From assembly GCA_019096195.1 (NCBI GenBank), contig JAGTXK010000116.1, forward strand, positions 37,454-101,453: DNA of 64,000 nt, in the 5' to 3' direction. How positions within the stretch are numbered: the stretch's first letter is position 1; every line of letters starts with the position of its first letter. Shown in pieces: positions 59,001 to 64,000 of the stretch. This DNA is from Boletus sp. NGJ (Eukaryota; Basidiomycota; Agaricomycetes; Boletales; Boletaceae). Made by a program: the position numbers and the translations under genes. The notes under the pieces were generated by a model. That model was not told where the DNA came from and did no database searches. It saw only the letters and a list, made by a program, of their open reading frames with translations.

Positions 59001-60266
59001 ATCCCGTCATCTCCATGGGAAATCATCTCTGTAGATCTAATCGGCCCTCTCCCCCAATCCAACAGCAAGAACGCCATTCTAGTTGTCGTCGATCGGTTCT
59101 CAAAAATGATCCACCTTATGCCCGTGATGGACACCATTACATCACAAGGAGTCGCGACGATCTTCTGTGACCAAATATTCAAGCTCCATGGCATCCCACG
59201 AAAGGTGATCTCAGATAGGGGAACCCAATTTGTGTCATCCTTCATGCGCAACCTCTACTCCCTCCTCAGCATCGAAGCCAACCCGTCCATGGCCTACCAT
59301 CCCCAGACCAACGGCCAGACAGAACGCATCAACCGAGAAGTGGAGAAGTAACTGCGTATATACGTAAACCATCGCCAAACCGACTGGGCAGAATGGCTAC
59401 CACTAGCCGAATTCACCCATAATTCCCAAACCACCAGTGCCATTGGCGTCTCACCCTTCCTACTCAACTACGGGCAGCAACCACTCTTACCCCATAAGCG
59501 AGTAGAAGTACAAAACGAATCCACCGCATCCTTCGCCGAAACGATGAAGACACATCACAACTCGGCAAAGGACGCACTGGAGAAAGTGGCACAGGCGATG
59601 AAGACCTCGCACGACAAGCGTGCCTCGCCCACCATCGAATACACTGTTGGCCAACAAGTCCTACTCAAAGGAACACACATCCGGACTGACCAACCAACAA
59701 AGAAGTTCGACGACAAGTGACACGGGCCATTCCAGGTGAAGCGAAAGGTGGGCGAAGCCTCCTATGAGCTCGACCTCCTGAGAACGTGGAAGGGGATCCA
59801 CCCCGTCTTCCACGAATCACTCCTCACACCCTACCACCCCGGCACCTCCCCCTCTCAGACGAAACCGAAAGCCCCACCACCGGTTATCGTCCAACAACAA
59901 GAAGAGTACGAAGTCGAACACGTCACTGACTTACATAAGCGACAAGGAAAGACGGAGTACCTAGTACAGTGGAAGGGATACCCCCGAGAAGAACGCACGT
60001 GGGAGCCCAAAAAGAACGTCTCAAATGCCCCACAGGCAATCAAGAAGTTCCACCATGAAAACCCCACCGCCATTCGTACCCTCACAGATGGTGAATGCGA
60101 TTGCCCAACATGCGCCTTCCCCGGCACGCCCCTATTCAACGACCCCTCCTTCCGCTCGTATGCCGCATCGCTCAACCACCTCCCTGACCACCTCTTCGAA
60201 GTCCCCGACCCTCTCAGCGACCCCAAGCTCACCAGTATTATTGTCGACCAGGAGTTCAACGCTTAA
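56094..60266 (+). pseudogene. retrotransposon Pol polyprotein, interrupted by eight in-frame stops
   Basis: One reading frame (-1 relative to gag) carries all domains. Protease active site: VLIDSGCTGSS (about 56,680). Reverse transcriptase blocks: KSPFALAFFFIKKKDGHLR, YRKLNAVTKRNRYPLPLI, and the catalytic box, which reads AYIDN instead of the expected two Asp (57,732-57,746). RNase H: KTDGSGIGIGAILSQ. Integrase zinc finger HDHPIAGHPGI...GCDVCQKVK; catalytic SVDLIGPLP, ISDRGTQFVS and the Glu in GQTERINREVEK. Then HGPFQVKRKVGEASYELDL (GPF module) and the chromodomain YLVQWKGYPREERTWEPKKN. Stops: 56526, 56589, 57609, 57792, 58236, 58860, 59349, 59718. Six of eight are TGA, compatible with C-to-T or G-to-A changes. 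No frameshift indels are seen. Confidence 0.9.
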
Positions 60267-60274
60267 AAAGGGGG
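60265..60274 (+). other. polypurine tract
   Basis: AAAAAGGGGG ends three bases before the 3' LTR, the expected place for plus-strand DNA priming. It overlaps the end of the pol frame. Confidence 0.7.
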
Positions 60275-60277
60275 TAA

Positions 60278-60625
60278 TGAAACGATTTCTTTTTATTCAT
60301 CATAGTTAGCTAACACTTAATGAACCCACGAACGATTACATAGTTATCTTGTGCCCAGGCCCTACGCCCGGACCATACGTCATACATTAGTCAGACTACG
60401 TCACAACCCAATACCCCTAAAACAGTCTAGACCCCACTACGTCACTCTACATCATAGAGAACATTCTAGTAGCTTCCATGACTGACCCTAAACTGGTCCA
60501 TGCATTTCTCTACGTATATATAAAGTAGCATACCAACACCTGTATTCTTTAGTCTTGGAATTCCTTTTCTCTCCTATGGATAGCACACTTGCGCCCCTAA
60601 GGATATTAAGGTCTTTTTCCTTTCA
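60278..60625 (+). repeat. 3' LTR
   Basis: 348 bp, TGAAACGATTTC...CCTTTCA, followed by AACAC. Twelve substitutions against the 5' LTR, all transitions. Confidence 0.95.
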
Positions 60626-60630
60626 AACAC
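60626..60630. repeat. target-site duplication, right copy AACAC
   Basis: Same five bases as at 53487-53491. Confidence 0.85.
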
Positions 60631-61039
60631 CAATACAGACAGGGTTCTGCACAGATAGGACTGCGCCACTATTTTCAAGTCCAAGACTCCACCATTGGCA
60701 TTATTGATAAGCCCAAGACTCCGCCATTGGTTGTAGGGATGGCTCTAACTTCAAGGGAGCCTCTATGTAAAGCTAGCTGTTGGTCCCCATACCTAGGAAA
60801 CTCGGGCCTAGAGAGCCATTTGCTCAAGTCCAGTTGGTCTGGTAATCAACTAGGAGGTCGATTACATGGAATGTGTCATCAAGTACTCAGCATAACAATC
60901 AGTTAGATCAGCACCAAGAACACATTTATCACTAGTTACTCCAAGTCATTCAGATACTCAAGGAATTCTCACAAATGATAGCTAATCACTTTCAGCAATC
61001 TAGTGGTGAAGTTATTGAGAATAATTTAAAGCAGGTTAG

Positions 61040-61770
61040 ATGGATCACTCCAGAAGAAATCACTCTTGTCCAATACTTGCTTGAGCACAAGGCAGAGTGA
61101 GGTGATGGCAACTCCAAGGATCCTACCCTTTGTGCTACATTTGAACATATCAATGATCTATGTGTTGTTGGAGAGAAAAAGGATCTCAAAAGTGTGCAAA
61201 ACAAATGGAGCAATGTATATAAATGATGTTATAATAGGTAAAAGAGAAGACATGGTGTGGCCCTCATGGAACATATTGTGAAAAGAAATAAGGGATTACT
61301 TCCAGATTGACGTGCTGGCACACGAGTCACTAAGGAAGCTAGAGGCATTGAAGCAGAATGGACATCCAATTGATCTGTTTATCCAAAGGTTCAAGATCCT
61401 TCACAAGGAGTCTGAGATAGAGAACTACCATGTAGTCTCACTACTGAAAATGGTGGTAGATTATAGGATCTACAAAAGAGCGTTACTGACACTACAACAC
61501 CTCTGGCCAAACTATCATCAACTGATATCAGAAGGTTGATAGGGTGTTTGAGCAAATGATGGTTGAAAGAGGACCTCTCTAGCACAACTGCTTTCAACAA
61601 TGTCCCCCCCATATCCTCCGTGCTTCCTTTACCCCTCCTGCACCCATATAATCCTCATTCCCAGTGTCCCCAATTCACAGCAACTGGTATGCAACCTGGT
61701 CAAGGAGCTTCCATGGAGATAGGAGTCCAGCAGGCTGGACCAAGCTCTCATTCAGATATAAGAACTTGTT
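61040..61770 (+). pseudogene. gag remnant of the second retroelement
   Basis: Segments DMVWPSWNIL, then IRDYFQIDVLAHESLRKLE, HPIDLFIQRFKILHKESEI and LQHLWPNYHQLI resemble a gag capsid core. Stops fall between them. A downstream knuckle-like fragment near 61,765-61,815 (CFLCN.PGHVKLDC) is interrupted by a stop. Confidence 0.55.
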
Positions 61771-62307
61771 TCCTGTGTAATTAGCCAGGTCATGTTAAAC
61801 TGGATTGCCCAAAGAATCTGTATTGCTGACAGACCCACCCATTTTAACAAAGGCAACAATATATGAGGTTATGATCAAGAAGCTTATGTACCTCAGGCAG
61901 AAAATGAGTATGCCAGTTCTTCCTAGACTTCTTAGCATTATGTGGGTCGTCCCCTCCCCACTCCCCTAGTAGCTGCATTAGTACCACAAGCAGCACAATA
62001 TGCTTTCATCTTGGAGGAAACCAAAGTGTTCTATCACAACAAGTTTGAGTCAGAGGCCAAACACCAAGCAGCTGAGGCTTTAAAAGGACAATGCATGTGA
62101 ATGATGAGGGTGTTCACAGGCATGGACCATTAGTTGACTGTATGGACAACAATTTTTCTTTATCAGATCTCTCTTCTGTACTTTGTAATTTATCCTGTAC
62201 TTCTGTAAGTGTGTGTGGCACCAAAAATAAAAAATAGTGTGCTTAATTCCATATAAAGGCAACAAAAAATATCATGTATTTATAAACCTCTCAATTCTAA
62301 GGTCACT

Positions 62308-62710
62308 ATGCATCATACAATGATGTTGTTATTTGGTGGAAAGTTCTCACTTGAGACCATCATATATTGTCAGCAGAACAGCCAGTGGGTAAAGCATGAG
62401 TTCAAAGTTCTCTTGAACTCAGACACTTCCCACACTTTTATTGACTCAGACTATGTAGCTTATTATGGCATTCCCTTCTTTAAACTGCCAAACCCCATAA
62501 GGGTACATAACACAGATGGGTTAGAAGGTGCTATTGACCAGATCCAACATGTGGTAACCTTAATGGTGGAAATAGTAGGACATTACAAAATCATAGACAT
62601 CTATATTTCTAAACTAGGAACTCATTGAATGAATATAGGATATGATTGGCTTTATCACCATAATCCTAACATTGATTGGGTAAAATAGACAATAGACTTT
62701 CCATATTGCA
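62308..62710 (+). pseudogene. aspartic protease remnant of the second retroelement
   Basis: FKVLLNSDTSHTFIDSDYV lines up with a retroviral-type protease active-site loop, but the catalytic Asp position reads Asn. IGYDWLYHHNPNIDW follows after a stop, matching the conserved GxDWL(xx)HxPxIDW segment of gypsy elements. Confidence 0.65.
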
Positions 62711-62930
62711 CACAATATTAGGAATCAGACCTATGATAACAGACACTCACATATATACCATAGAAGAAGGACTAGCCAAACAGATTTCTCCTACTTATCA
62801 TGAATTTCTAGATGTATTCTCTGAAGAAGAATCAACAAGAATGCCAGTATGAAAGCTTTGGGATCATGCAGTAGATCTCAAACCAGACTTTGTCCTAAAG
62901 AAGGGTAGAGTTACAGTATTCCTCTATCAG

Positions 62931-63680
62931 ATATGGAAATGGAAGAAGTCCACACATCCATTAATAAAGAACTAAAAAAGGGGTACATCTCACCTTTCAA
63001 ATCTCCACAGACCTCACCTGTTTTCTTCACACCAAAAAAGAACAGCAATAAACATATGGTAATAGATTACCATTATTTAAATGAGGGTACCATAAAAAAT
63101 TCCTATCCTCCACCCCTAATCCCACAACTAATCAATCAGCTAAAAAGTGCTAATTTATTCACTGCCCTTGACTTACATTAGGGGTATAACAATGTGCAGA
63201 TAAAGGAAGGAGATGAATGGAAAGGTGCTTTTGTCACTTCTATTGGCACTTATGAGCCAATGGTCATGTATTTCAGAATGACCAACTCACCTCCAACTTT
63301 CCAACAGATGATGAATAACATTTTTAATGATATGTATGTGGTGGTAATAATCTATATTGATGACTGTATGATATTTACATTGAAAAAGTTGAGGGAGGAA
63401 CATGAAGAGGTAGTAAAAGAGATCCTTTGCTATCTATGGAAGAATGACCTTTACATAAACCCTTGAAGTGCCACTTCTCCCAAGACAAAGTAGACTTTTT
63501 AGGTGTGGTTGTATCTAAAAAGGGGATAGAGATGCAAAAAGGCAAGGTAGTCAGTGTCATGGATTGGTCCATGCCTACCTGCTTGAAGCAGCTCCAAGGA
63601 TTCCTTGGACTTTGTAACTACAGTGGCTCAAAAAGTGTCCCAATATTTGGCTGTTTTGCAAAAACTTGATATTTGCAAAA
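62931..63680 (+). pseudogene. reverse transcriptase remnant of the second retroelement
   Basis: ISPFKSPQTSPVFFTPKK, MVIDYHYLNEGTIKNSYP, GYNNVQIKEGDEWKGAF, YFRMTNSPPTFQQMMN and the intact catalytic box IIYIDDCMIFT are in order, followed by KCHFSQDKVDFLGVVV and LQGFLGLCNY. Stops at 63179 and 63464 interrupt the frame. The catalytic Asp pair is preserved here, unlike in the younger element. Confidence 0.8.
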
Positions 63681-63760
63681 GAACCAAAAGGTGTTAGCCC
63701 TAACCCTTGCTGGATCATTGATAGCCCTAATCTTTGCCCTGAGGATGAGCTCTTAGTCAT

Positions 63761-64000
63761 GTAATTTTGTTGTCATAGCACCGAGATATAGCCATATTAA
63801 AATGATATGTCATTGGGACACTTATTTGACTCTGATATTATCAACTATCATTTAGTAACTAACATAAGGTTCTGATGGATGCTGTGCTTCAACCCTGTCT
63901 GATTATGTCACTTACATAATTCAAAATGATATAAAAAGCAGAGATACCATTCAGCCAACCCTACTTCATTATGAAATCCATTCCCTCCTCTGCTAGAACT
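63761..64000. other. AT-rich end of window, nothing recognised
   Basis: Possibly more repeat sequence: a TATAAAAAG-like box near 63,931 could belong to an LTR that continues past the window. Confidence 0.3.

Larger units (their letters stand above)
53492..60625 (+). mobile_element. Ty3/gypsy chromovirus-type LTR retrotransposon, 7.1 kb, pol degenerate
   Basis: Complete structure: 5' LTR (348 bp), a primer-binding sequence directly after it, gag, pol (protease, reverse transcriptase, RNase H, integrase, chromodomain), a purine tract and a 3' LTR (348 bp). Five bases AACAC flank both ends (53487-53491 and 60626-60630). The integrase ends in a GPF-type module and a chromodomain, which places it among chromoviruses. 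Gag is open but pol has eight in-frame stops, so this copy is non-autonomous. Self-priming layout suggests the Tf1/sushi group. Confidence 0.95.
60631..63760 (+). mobile_element. second, older and AT-rich Ty3/gypsy element, degenerate
   Basis: Gag-, protease- and reverse-transcriptase-like segments in normal order, in a far more AT-rich sequence than the first element and broken by many stops and frame changes. No LTR for it is identified within the window on the right. The integrase part is missing or beyond recognition. The intact element's insertion next to its leader suggests nesting. Confidence 0.75.

Overview
The window looks like nuclear DNA of a filamentous basidiomycete, most likely an Agaricomycete. 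It has dense genes on both strands and many introns of about 47-60 nt that end in AG. Nearly every recognisable protein is a eukaryotic or fungal housekeeping family, and there is a fungal Ty3/gypsy chromovirus. Several accessory families (a Cys-rich PARP-like protein, a membrane-anchored WD40 protein, a family-2 glycosyltransferase) recall Rhizoctonia/Ceratobasidium-type genomes. That placement is inferred from remembered family resemblance and was not tested by search.

Layout. Bases 1-50,350 are gene-rich. In order they hold: a secreted M28 aminopeptidase (-), a small secreted or tail-anchored protein (-), ribosomal protein eL43 (+), a five-CCCH zinc-finger protein (-), a glycosyltransferase (+), PAT1 (-), glycogen debranching enzyme (-), an NTF2-FMO fusion (-), a ZDS1-type protein (-), MOZART1 (-), a poorly resolved membrane protein (+), the sulfhydryl oxidase ERV1 (-), a TFIIIC zinc-finger subunit (+), a NADAR-domain protein (-), a Cys-rich PARP-like protein (+), a Cys-rich relative without a PARP domain (+), BUD20 (+), a membrane/WD40 protein (-), the AP endonuclease APN2 (+), a kinesin-14 motor (-) and mitoribosomal protein S29/DAP3 (+). 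Many neighbours are divergent and share short intergenic regions, down to 98 bp.

From about 51.3 kb the sequence becomes AT-richer and repetitive. A roughly 1.1 kb foldback structure of simple repeats (CATAGT/ACTATG, TAATCC/GGATTA, TACACT) comes first. It is followed by a complete 7.1 kb LTR retrotransposon (53,492-60,625) with a 5-bp target-site duplication AACAC and two 348-bp LTRs. The gag frame is intact and the pol frame is broken by stops. Remains of a second, older, AT-rich gypsy element run to the window end.

Most notable points. (1) A NADAR gene, a family known to remove ADP-ribose adducts, is divergently paired with a PARP-like ADP-ribosyltransferase gene, and a Cys-rich PARP-less relative follows. 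This is a candidate fungal ADP-ribosylation writer/eraser locus. (2) The retrotransposon carries, immediately after its 5' LTR, 12 nt perfectly complementary to a stretch just downstream of the LTR TATA box, which is the arrangement of Tf1-type self-priming. (3) Of the 12 differences between its two LTRs, all are transitions and 11 lie in CpG contexts. (4) Two GC-AG introns are fixed by conserved protein sequence, one of them directly after the start codon of the eL43 gene.
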